This document shows, one piece after another, positions 7,490-13,072 of a stretch of 13,072 nucleotides of DNA (within the stretch, counting starts at the first letter, position 1; each line of letters starts with the position of its first letter). The notes under the pieces are model-generated. The model was not told where the DNA came from and made no database searches. It saw only the letters and a program-made list of their open reading frames with translations. Source of the DNA: an uncultured Rhodanobacteraceae bacterium (GTDB lineage: Bacteria; Pseudomonadota; Gammaproteobacteria; Xanthomonadales; Rhodanobacteraceae); assembly GCA_913053815.1 (NCBI GenBank), contig CAJXGK010000023.1:1-13072 (forward strand), in the 5' to 3' direction. The position numbers and the translations under genes were made by a program.

Positions 7490-7746
7490 AAGTCGATATT
7501 CAACTCTATGGAGCTTTCCGGCAGTGCGATGCCACCGGCCATATCCAACTCGAGGTGTCTGATGCGTGTACCGTCGAAGTATTACGGCAAGCACTGGCTA
7601 CGCATCTGAGCCAGCATTGCCCTGGTTTTCACAGCGGCTTGCTGCAACATTCGGCCTTTGCTGATGCGACGCAAATCCTCAGTGATACCCAGCAACTGCC
7701 CAGCCATGCCCAGTTGGCGATACTGCCACCGGTGAGCGGAGGCTGA
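7486..7746 (+). CDS. moaD: Molybdopterin synthase small subunit MoaD
   Basis: MoaD is a ubiquitin-fold sulfur carrier whose C-terminal glycine is thiocarboxylated and donates sulfur to cPMP in complex with MoaE. The 86-residue product has the expected small size, a beta-rich start (MKVDIQLYGAFRQ), VEVLRQALATHL as the helix, and the required tail LAILPPVSGG. ATG 7486 overlaps the moeA TGA (ATGA) and has GAGG at 7477-7480 five bases upstream; an in-frame GTG at 7480 falls inside that site and is less likely. The codons for the Gly-Gly tail also contain the ribosome binding site for moaE. Confidence 0.9.
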   Translation: MKVDIQLYGAFRQCDATGHIQLEVSDACTVEVLRQALATHLSQHCPGFHSGLLQHSAFADATQILSDTQQLPSHAQLAILPPVSGG

Positions 7747-7749
7747 ACC

Positions 7750-8238
7750 ATGCGTCGCACCTTTTATGCCGTATGCGATGTTCAGCACCAGAAACTTGAT
7801 CCGGCGGCGGCGCTCGAGTTTGTATCCGATCCGAACTTTGGGGCTATCACCAGTTTTGTTGGCCGGGTGCGAGCGCGCAATCAGGGTCGCATCGTCACGG
7901 CAATTCGCTACGACCTGTTCGAGCCACTGGTCCTGCAGGTTTTTCGTGATTTTGGCGACAGCGCCATGGCCAAGTTTGGCAAGGATCTGAAGCTTTATAT
8001 CGCCCACGCCGTGGGCACTTTGCAGGTCGGTGAGCTGGCCGTTGTCGTGGCGGCCGGCACCCCGCATCGTGACGAGGCTTTCAGTGCCTGTCGGATGGCC
8101 ATTGAAGCGGTAAAACATACGGCACCCATCTGGAAACAAGAGCACTACGAGGATGGTAAGAGCGAATGGAGCGAGGGCTGCTCGCTGTGTCAGCCGAGTC
8201 AGGAAGAAGGCATAAAAGGTGACCGTGGAGATGCCTGA
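7750..8238 (+). CDS. moaE: Molybdopterin synthase large subunit MoaE
   Basis: MoaE is the catalytic subunit that adds two sulfurs from MoaD to cPMP to give molybdopterin. The 162-residue product shows GAITSFVGRVRARNQG, then IAHAVGTLQVGELAVVVAAGTPHRDEAF and AIEAVKHTAPIWKQE. K122 and K129 correspond to the catalytic lysines K119 and K126 of E. coli MoaE, and H106-R107 to the conserved HR. The usual LEHYPGM-like segment reads RYDLFEPL, a modest divergence. GGAGG at 7738-7742 lies seven bases before ATG, three bases after the moaD stop. The hydrophilic tail after residue 145 overlaps the start of mobA. Confidence 0.92.
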   Translation: MRRTFYAVCDVQHQKLDPAAALEFVSDPNFGAITSFVGRVRARNQGRIVTAIRYDLFEPLVLQVFRDFGDSAMAKFGKDLKLYIAHAVGTLQVGELAVVVAAGTPHRDEAFSACRMAIEAVKHTAPIWKQEHYEDGKSEWSEGCSLCQPSQEEGIKGDRGDA

Positions 8239-8785
8239 TACGGCCATCATCGGGGTGCTTTTGAGCGGTGGGCGATCCTCGCGTATGGGTCGCAACAAGG
8301 CGCTGCTGCCATGGTGCGGACGGCCTTTGATCGAACACATGCAGAGCGTGTTGTCCGCAGCCGGGGTGAGCAACCTGAAGATCAGTGGTGAGCTGGCAGG
8401 CTATCCTTGCATTGCTGACCAGCAGACTGGCCTCGGGCCGATGGGTGGCCTGGCCAGCGTGGCGGCGGCGGTGGCGGATGGAGAGCTGCTGGTGGTGCCG
8501 GTCGATATGCCCCGTATCACGCCTGCCTTGTTGCGTAGGCTGCTGGCGGCGCCGCTGCTCCGGCCATGTCTGCGTTTCAACAAGATGGTTTTACCACTGC
8601 GAATACGTTTGGATGCGACCACCCGGCAGGTTTTGAGCGAGATTCTGGCCGCGGTCGGCTCCGCCCGGTCCTTGCGCAATTTGCAGGCCCGGCTAGGCGT
8701 GGAAGAACTGCCCATCAGGCGTGACGAAGAGCAGCTTTTGATCAATTGCAATACACCGGAAGAATGGGAGGCGATTCAACAATGA
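8231..8785 (+). CDS. mobA: Molybdenum cofactor guanylyltransferase MobA
   Basis: MobA joins GMP to Mo-molybdopterin, giving the bis-MGD form used by nitrate reductase and other DMSO-reductase-family enzymes. The 184-residue protein (from ATG 8231) starts with the nucleotidyltransferase signature LLSGGRSSRMGRNKALLP (10-27, K23), followed by GLGPMGGL (67-74) and VVPVDMPRITP (88-98, metal-binding D92), as in the Rossmann-like GT-A fold. Length is near E. coli MobA (194). The start is uncertain: GTG 8219 (with GAAGG at 8206-8210) and GTG 8225 (AAAAGG at 8214-8219) have better ribosome binding sites and would add only four or two residues. All options overlap the end of moaE. Confidence 0.9.
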   Translation: MPDTAIIGVLLSGGRSSRMGRNKALLPWCGRPLIEHMQSVLSAAGVSNLKISGELAGYPCIADQQTGLGPMGGLASVAAAVADGELLVVPVDMPRITPALLRRLLAAPLLRPCLRFNKMVLPLRIRLDATTRQVLSEILAAVGSARSLRNLQARLGVEELPIRRDEEQLLINCNTPEEWEAIQQ

Positions 8786-9141
8786 AACTGCAAATGCACG
8801 AGCACAATCTGCGTATCCGTATCGAAGAGTCCGAACTGACGCGGCTGCTGGCGGGAGAGGCTGTGGACAACCGTACGGTATTGGGCCCAGATATCCAGCT
8901 GCAGCAAACCATTCGCCTGGATGAAATCGACACACCAAGCCTGCAAGGTAGCGCCTCGCTATGGACGCTATCCTTACCGGCAGCAATGGTGCGCGAATAC
9001 GCCCAGCGTTTGCCCACCAAGGCAGGCTTGCAGTTCGAGTTGGGGATGCCGGATGGCCCCAATTTGGGACTGCGTTTCGATGTAGATGTCCGCGATAGTG
9101 TGCGCCAGCGCCTGGGGTCAAAACCGAAACCCTCCCCATGA
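8782..9141 (+). CDS. DUF7009-like protein of unknown function
   Basis: A 119-residue soluble protein, no signal peptide or membrane segment. Its N-terminus (MKLQMHEHNLRIRIEESELTRL and the following AGEAVDNRT) resembles the DUF7009 family as I remember it, which begins MK(L/I)-(R/K)IxxNSLRxRLTxxEVxxL. It alternates predicted beta strands and contains no catalytic motif I recognise. The start ATG overlaps the mobA TGA (ATGA), with GGGAGG at 8766-8771 ten bases upstream, and its own TGA overlaps the next ATG. Tight coupling on both sides makes a role in molybdenum cofactor or oxyanion handling likely, but that is inference from position only. Confidence 0.75.
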   Translation: MKLQMHEHNLRIRIEESELTRLLAGEAVDNRTVLGPDIQLQQTIRLDEIDTPSLQGSASLWTLSLPAAMVREYAQRLPTKAGLQFELGMPDGPNLGLRFDVDVRDSVRQRLGSKPKPSP

Positions 9142-10058
9142 GACTGGGTATGCGGATAGGCAGCGGTTTGCTCGGGGCCGTTTTATTGTTCCAGGTGGCC
9201 ACGGTCCAAGCCTCCGCGACCCTGCGTGTTGCCTATGCGGGCTCGATGGGGGTGGTTATGGACCGCTTCCTCGGGCCGGCCTTTGCACGCCAACAGCATA
9301 TCGAGTACCAGGGCATCGGCCGCGGTGCGTATGGGCTGGCCCACCTACTCGTCGCCCACCAGGTGCAGGCGGATGTATTCATTTCGATTACCCCCGGACC
9401 GCTGGATATTGTTCGGCGTGCGGGCCTGGTTGCTGAGGCGGTGCCGGTAGCAAGTACCCAGATGGTCATCAGCTATAGCCCGAAAAGCGCCTATGTCAAA
9501 GCATTTCGGCAAGCGGCCGCTGGCCATTTGCCCTGGTACGACGTATTGAGTAAGCCCGGACTCCGGTTTGGCCGTACCGATCCCGTTGTCGACCCGCAAG
9601 GCCGCAACATCATTTTTACCCTGCAGTTGGCTGCACGTTATTACCACCGCCCCGGTCTGCTTAAGGACATTCTGGGCGAAAATCTGAATCCACGGCAGAT
9701 CTTCAGCGAAGCCTCGCTGTTGTCGCGTCTGGAAGCCGGTCAGGTCGATGCGGCCTCCAGTTATCTCAGTTCTGCGCAGTCCCGTCATCTTCCCTATATC
9801 CGGCTGCCCCGGGAGATCAATCTGGGGGCGCCTGGACTGTGGGCCAGCTGGTATCGGCATGCGCAGCTTAACTTGCGCCTGGCTGATGGCCAACGCATGG
9901 TTTTGCATCCGCAGCCCTTGGTGTTTTATGCCGCGGTGCTTGCCAACAGCTCCCATCCTGCCTTGGCCCGACAATTCGTCCGCTTTCTGCTCAGTCCTGC
10001 GGCGCAGAAAGTATTTCGAGAAAATGGCTACGGCGGCCCTGAGGGTGAGCAACCATGA
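9138..10058 (+). CDS. Molybdate/tungstate ABC transporter substrate-binding protein (WtpA/ModA type)
   Basis: This periplasmic protein captures molybdate or tungstate for the permease encoded downstream. The 306-residue precursor has a signal peptide (RIGSGLLGAVLLF core, probable cleavage after VQA at residue 25). The mature part starts ATLRVAYAGSMG, as in ModA/WtpA proteins. RTDPVVDPQGR (146-156), LEAGQVDAASSYLSSA (198-213) and LPYIRLPREINLG (218-230) match the WtpA branch better than classical ModA; the Asp and Glu in the first and last motifs are the likely extra oxyanion ligands seen in archaeal WtpA. ATG overlaps the previous stop (ATGA); no good ribosome binding site is present, so coupling is likely. 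ATG 9150 is an alternative start. Confidence 0.85.
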   Translation: MRLGMRIGSGLLGAVLLFQVATVQASATLRVAYAGSMGVVMDRFLGPAFARQQHIEYQGIGRGAYGLAHLLVAHQVQADVFISITPGPLDIVRRAGLVAEAVPVASTQMVISYSPKSAYVKAFRQAAAGHLPWYDVLSKPGLRFGRTDPVVDPQGRNIIFTLQLAARYYHRPGLLKDILGENLNPRQIFSEASLLSRLEAGQVDAASSYLSSAQSRHLPYIRLPREINLGAPGLWASWYRHAQLNLRLADGQRMVLHPQPLVFYAAVLANSSHPALARQFVRFLLSPAAQKVFRENGYGGPEGEQP

Positions 10059-10073
10059 TGCAGCGACGGCAGC

Positions 10074-10889
10074 ATGGACGCCTCATTGCGCATGAGTTCT
10101 GAAGCCACTCCCGGGCGTCTTGATGAGATAAGACTCAGCCGGGTCCCGGTCTATATCGGTGCGTTGACGGTGCTGGTCATTGCCGGACCCTTCATAGGTC
10201 TGGTTTTCGCTACCGCCTGGAGCCACTTCGGTTTTGCTGCCGGGGATGGTCACGCCATCGGGGTATCACTCGGCTACAGCCTGATTGCCCTGCTGCTGAT
10301 CGTGGCCTTAGGCACCCCCTTGGCCTGGTGGTTGGCCCGCCACAGCTTTCCAGGCAAGTGGCTGGTTGAAGCCTTTATTCTGCTGGCTTTGCTAACCCCA
10401 CCGCTGGCCCTGGGTATTCTTCTGGCAGCGCTATACGGTCCCTATGGTGCGGTGGGCAGTGTGGTCAAACACACCGGCATTCATCTGACCAACTCTCCCG
10501 TGGCATTTGTTCTGGCCCAGTTCTACAGCGCCTTGCCTTACTACGTATTAACGGCACGCGCCGCCTTTGAAGGGGTGCCGCGCGATCTTGAACAGATCGC
10601 CTTGACGCTGGGCCAGTCCCCCTGGCAGACCTTTCTGCGGGTCAGCCTGCCCTTGTCGCGGCTCGGGCTGGCGGCCGGTATTGCTCTGGCCTGGGTGCGA
10701 GCGCTTGGAGAGTTCGGGGTGGTGCTGATCGTTGCCTATTACCCGCAAGGCATCCCGGTCAAGCTGTGGGTGAATCTGCAGGACATCGGCTTGCAGGCGG
10801 TCTATCCGCTGCTGTGGGTATTCTTCCTGGTGGCGATGCCCTTGCCGCTGCTATTGGGCCTGGCCTCACGGCGGCAGCGGTTGCTCTGA
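10074..10889 (+). CDS. modB: Molybdate/tungstate ABC transporter permease (ModB/WtpB type)
   Basis: Inner-membrane permease of the oxyanion importer. The 271-residue protein has about six hydrophobic segments (for example [20 protein letters not shown] and [20 protein letters not shown]). It contains the cytoplasmic EAA loop that docks the ATPase, [20 protein letters not shown], then the ModB-like [20 protein letters not shown]. The start lies 16 bp after the binding-protein stop; an in-frame stop at 10056 rules out earlier starts. No clear ribosome binding site is visible, and ATG 10092 is an alternative. Whether molybdate, tungstate or both are moved cannot be read from the sequence. Confidence 0.87.
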   Translation: MDASLRMSSEATPGRLDEIRLSRVPVYIGALTVLVIAGPFIGLVFATAWSHFGFAAGDGHAIGVSLGYSLIALLLIVALGTPLAWWLARHSFPGKWLVEAFILLALLTPPLALGILLAALYGPYGAVGSVVKHTGIHLTNSPVAFVLAQFYSALPYYVLTARAAFEGVPRDLEQIALTLGQSPWQTFLRVSLPLSRLGLAAGIALAWVRALGEFGVVLIVAYYPQGIPVKLWVNLQDIGLQAVYPLLWVFFLVAMPLPLLLGLASRRQRLL

Positions 10890-10890
10890 T

Positions 10891-11925
10891 ATGCATATCG
10901 ACTACCGCCTTGAGCGGCCCTTGGCACTGCATGCCTGCTTCGATGTCGAGGGTTTTACCGTACTGCTTGGCCAGAGCGGCGAAGGTAAAACTTTGCTGTT
11001 GCGCGCCATCGCCGGCTTGCTCCCGGCGCAGGGTGAGCCCTTCGGGGGCTTGCCGCCGCAGGATCGCGCGGTGGGTTATCTACCGCAGGGCTATGCCCTG
11101 TTTCCGCATTTGCGGGCCTGGGAAAACGTGGCCTTTTCGCTGCCGCGCAATGCCCAGCGGCGCCAGCAAGCCCAGGATTTGCTGGCCCGGGTGCATCTCA
11201 CCAAAGAGGCCGATCGCTATCCTGGCATGCTTTCCGGTGGCCAGCAGCAGCGCGTAGCTCTGGCCCGAGCTTTGGCGCGTCGACCCCAGTTACTGCTGTT
11301 GGATGAGCCGACCTCGGCCCTGGATGCCAGTACCCGTGATGAAGTAATGGCCGAACTGATTGCTGAAGTACACGCCTCCGGCCTGCCGGCACTGGCCGTC
11401 AGTCACGATCCCCACATGGCAGCCTTGGCCGATCGGGTGGTGGTCATGAGTGGGCATAGCATTGCCCAGCAGGGTACTCCGGATAGGGTGCTGGAAAATC
11501 CGGCCAATGCCGCGGTAGCCCGCTTGCTCGGGCATCGTAATGTGTTTCAGGGCAAGATAATCGGCCACCTCGATGAGGCCGTTACGCTGTTGCAATGGAG
11601 CGCTGTGGAGCCGCTTACCTTGCGCCTGCCCTATCATCCCCGGTTGGCTCCGGGCCAGGACGTGGAATGGATGCTTGCCCCGGGAGCGTTGCGTATGTCT
11701 GGTGGCAAACCATCCGCCGACACCAACCTGATTCAGGCCCAGGTAGAACTGCGCTTGAATCTGGGCGAACTTGGCCAGCTGGCCCTACGCTGCCGGGCTG
11801 GACGCCTGTGGTGGACGGCCTCAGCCCAGGCATTGCGTTTGCCCCATTGCGCTTTAGGTAGCGAGCTTGAGGTCGAATTGCCTGGAGAGGCCATAACGTG
11901 CTGGCCTGCACCCGGGGCAGCCTAG
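10891..11925 (+). CDS. modC: Molybdate/tungstate ABC transporter ATP-binding protein (ModC/WtpC type)
   Basis: ATPase that drives the permease. The 344-residue protein has Walker A GQSGEGKT (27-34), Q-loop [10 protein letters not shown] (Q66), signature LSGGQQQR (114-121), Walker B LLLLDEP (134-140), D-loop SALD and the H-loop H172 (VSHDP). Residues from about 215 form a TOBE-like C-terminal domain (NVFQGKIIG and later [16 protein letters not shown]) that in ModC senses oxyanion. The start is one base after the modB stop, so the two are translationally linked. It is the last gene of the block and ends in TAG only 13 bp before the end of the oppositely oriented intI, without a visible terminator between. 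Confidence 0.9.
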   Translation: MHIDYRLERPLALHACFDVEGFTVLLGQSGEGKTLLLRAIAGLLPAQGEPFGGLPPQDRAVGYLPQGYALFPHLRAWENVAFSLPRNAQRRQQAQDLLARVHLTKEADRYPGMLSGGQQQRVALARALARRPQLLLLDEPTSALDASTRDEVMAELIAEVHASGLPALAVSHDPHMAALADRVVVMSGHSIAQQGTPDRVLENPANAAVARLLGHRNVFQGKIIGHLDEAVTLLQWSAVEPLTLRLPYHPRLAPGQDVEWMLAPGALRMSGGKPSADTNLIQAQVELRLNLGELGQLALRCRAGRLWWTASAQALRLPHCALGSELEVELPGEAITCWPAPGAA

Positions 11926-11938
11926 CGTTGAGCCCCGA

Positions 11939-12913
11939 TCAACCGTCCAGTGGGCTGAGCACACCGCGCCCGCCCTTGTTCAGCACATGGGTGTAACGCA
12001 TGGTCGTTTCCACATGTTTGTGGCCCAGCAGTTCCTGCACCGTACGGATGTCGTAGCCGGACTGCAACAAATGCGTTGCAAATGAATGGCGCAGTGTATG
12101 CGGCGTGGCCGGCTTAGTGATATCCGTGTCGCGCAAGGCCTGCTTCATCGCCCGCTGCACACCCTTCTCATCCAGGTGATGCCGACGTTCCACGCCTGAG
12201 CGTGGATCCATCGAGCGTTTCACCGAAGGGAATACATATTGCCAGCCCCACTTACGGCCGGCTGTGGGATATTTGCGGGCCAGCGCAAACGGCAAATACA
12301 CCTCACCAAAACCTTCATCCAGATCACGTTGATGTAACGCTCTGACCGCCACCAGGTGAGACTGCAACGGTTCAACCAGGCTAGCAGGCAACATGGTCAC
12401 CCTATCCTTGTTGCCCTTGCCCTCACGAACCACAATCTCAGCGCGTTCAAAATCGACATCCATCACGCGCAGGCGTACGCCCTCCATCAGCCGCATACCG
12501 GTGCCATACAGCAAGCGCGCAAGCAAACCGGAGACCCCGGAAGTGTGCGACAACACCGCGGCCACCTCGTGTTTTGTCAGCACCACCGGCAACCGCTCCC
12601 CACGCTTCGCATTGGTCACCCCATCCAGCCATGGCAAGTGGACCTCCAAAACCTCGCGATACAAAAACAGCAACGCACTCTTCGCCTGATTCTGCGTCGA
12701 CGCAGAAACCCGACGCTCGACGGCTAAATAACTTAAAAAAGCCTCGACCTCCGCTTGACCCATTTCCGCAGGGTGGCGCTTGCCATGAAAAAGCACGAAA
12801 CGGCGCACCCATTCGACATAGGTATCCTCGGTACGAAGGCTGTAATGCACGGTACGCAAACGGTCACGAACCTGATCGAGCAGCCGCGGCTTGGGCGATC
12901 GCTGTGGTTCCAT
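11939..12913 (-). CDS. intI: Integron integrase IntI (tyrosine recombinase)
   Basis: IntI recombines attI with attC sites to insert and excise gene cassettes. From the chosen start the protein has 324 residues and is similar to IntI1 along its whole length. The catalytic set is complete: R141 (GTGMRLMEG), K166 (REGKGNKDR), H272 and R275 ([10 protein letters not shown]), H298 (LLGHKH) and Y307 (MRYTHV), each five less than in IntI1. The integron-specific insertion is present ([16 protein letters not shown], then [11 protein letters not shown] at 236-246), which separates it from XerC/D. It ends SPLDG, as family members do. Start: ATG 12913 gives the family-like N-terminus; ATG 12940 is an alternative, and ATG 12991 lies upstream of the predicted promoter -10 and is unlikely. 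It reads away from the presumed cassette side to the right. Confidence 0.95.
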   Translation of the reverse strand: MEPQRSPKPRLLDQVRDRLRTVHYSLRTEDTYVEWVRRFVLFHGKRHPAEMGQAEVEAFLSYLAVERRVSASTQNQAKSALLFLYREVLEVHLPWLDGVTNAKRGERLPVVLTKHEVAAVLSHTSGVSGLLARLLYGTGMRLMEGVRLRVMDVDFERAEIVVREGKGNKDRVTMLPASLVEPLQSHLVAVRALHQRDLDEGFGEVYLPFALARKYPTAGRKWGWQYVFPSVKRSMDPRSGVERRHHLDEKGVQRAMKQALRDTDITKPATPHTLRHSFATHLLQSGYDIRTVQELLGHKHVETTMRYTHVLNKGGRGVLSPLDG

Positions 12914-12956
12914 TCTCGATACGTCATCACGATGGGTCATAGGGTGTGTATACTCG

Positions 12957-12986
12957 TTGACAAACGATTCATTATAGGCGTAGATT
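12957..12986 (+). promoter_or_regulatory. Candidate cassette promoter (Pc)
   Basis: On the + strand a perfect TTGACA (12957-12962) is followed, after 18 bases, by TAGATT (12981-12986, 4 of 6 to TATAAT). It points away from intI into the presumed attI and cassette side, as Pc promoters do, and overlaps the predicted intI promoter. Prediction by consensus only. Confidence 0.45.
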
Positions 12987-12999
12987 GCCATAATATCTA
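12971..12999 (-). promoter_or_regulatory. Candidate intI promoter
   Basis: On the - strand a perfect TATAAT lies at 12976-12971, with TAGATA (4 of 6 to TTGACA) at 12999-12994 and a 17-base spacer. Transcription would start near 12964, upstream of ATG 12940 and ATG 12913 but inside the longest open frame, which argues against the 12991 start. Prediction by consensus only. Confidence 0.5.
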
Positions 13000-13005
13000 T
13001 ATGGG

Positions 13006-13044
13006 CACCTGAACAGGTGTGTTTAAACGCACCCTATTAGGGTG
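13006..13044. repeat. Three overlapping palindromes upstream of intI
   Basis: CACCTG-AA-CAGGTG (13006-13019), GGTGTGTTTAAACGCACC (13016-13033, one T/G mismatch that would be a wobble pair in RNA) and CACCCTA-T-TAGGGTG (13030-13044) follow one another and share their GGTG/CACC arms. They lie between the candidate promoters and the probable attI core. They may be regulator binding sites or folded-DNA recognition elements; no family is recognised, and they do not fit the E. coli-type LexA box. Confidence 0.75.
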
Positions 13045-13072
13045 GCTACTTTACGTTATGAGCAATAGGAGT
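13045..13072 (+). other. Probable start of the attI recombination region (truncated)
   Basis: The 28 bases before the window edge include GTTATGAGCAATAGGA (13055-13070), which resembles the integrase-binding direct repeat of attI1 (GTTATGGAGCAGCA). Its position upstream of intI is where attI sites lie. No full GTTRRRY crossover motif is present, so the recombination point is probably just beyond the right edge. Confidence 0.4.

Noticed and set aside
6413..7594. Long antisense open frame (393 codons) opposite moeA
   Set aside because: It is Gln/Arg/His-rich with no recognizable domain, as expected for the complement of a GC-rich gene; moeA on the + strand has all family motifs.
7582..8373. 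Antisense open frame across moaD, moaE and mobA
   Set aside because: It spans three recognizable + strand genes and has no domain of its own.
11927..11933. GTTGAGC, matching the cassette core consensus GTTRRRY, next to the modC stop
   Set aside because: The 7-base motif is common by chance; no paired RYYYAAC arm or attC-like fold was found, and it is at the wrong end of intI for a cassette.
12914..12991. N-terminal extension of IntI from ATG 12991
   Set aside because: These 26 residues have no counterpart in IntI1, and the predicted intI promoter -10 lies within them.

Overview
The window is a proteobacterial respiratory and cofactor locus, most likely beta- or gammaproteobacterial judging from protein resemblance; I cannot name a genus. 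All genes but the last are on the + strand. It holds four blocks. (1) Positions 1-2242 are the 3' end of a membrane nitrate reductase operon: narH (5'-truncated by the window edge and broken by an in-frame TAG), then narJ and narI with overlapping or 2-bp junctions. (2) Positions 2385-4028 are an AT-richer pair: a TDT/TehA-type anion channel or transporter and a small secreted Spy/CpxP-like protein. (3) Positions 4114-11925 form a molybdenum block. A structured leader that looks like a Moco riboswitch precedes moaA, a moaC-mogA fusion, moeA, moaD, moaE, mobA, a small DUF7009-like protein of unknown function, and a molybdate/tungstate ABC transporter (binding protein, permease, ATPase). Junctions are mostly 4-bp ATGA overlaps, so this is very probably one long operon. 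(4) Positions 11939-13072 carry, on the - strand, an integron integrase (intI) and upstream of it a probable divergent promoter region and the start of an attI-like region. Any cassette array lies beyond the right edge.

Functionally, blocks 1 and 3 fit together. NarGHI needs bis-MGD (a molybdenum cofactor). The mod genes import the oxyanion, MoaA and MoaC make cPMP, MoaD and MoaE make molybdopterin, the MogA domain and MoeA insert molybdenum, and MobA adds GMP. NarJ then escorts cofactor insertion into NarG, which lies off the left edge. The MoaD-adenylating enzyme (MoeB-type) and the sulfur donor are not in the window.

The points most worth checking are the amber codon in narH (TGG to TAG is the simplest explanation), the riboswitch-like leader with two GNRA-capped stems next to the moaA ribosome binding site, the MoaC-MogA fusion, the DUF7009-like gene inside the Moco operon, and the cluster of overlapping palindromes between intI and the presumed attI. 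I see no CRISPR array, tRNA, rRNA or insertion sequence. No gene-free stretch exceeds 300 bases.
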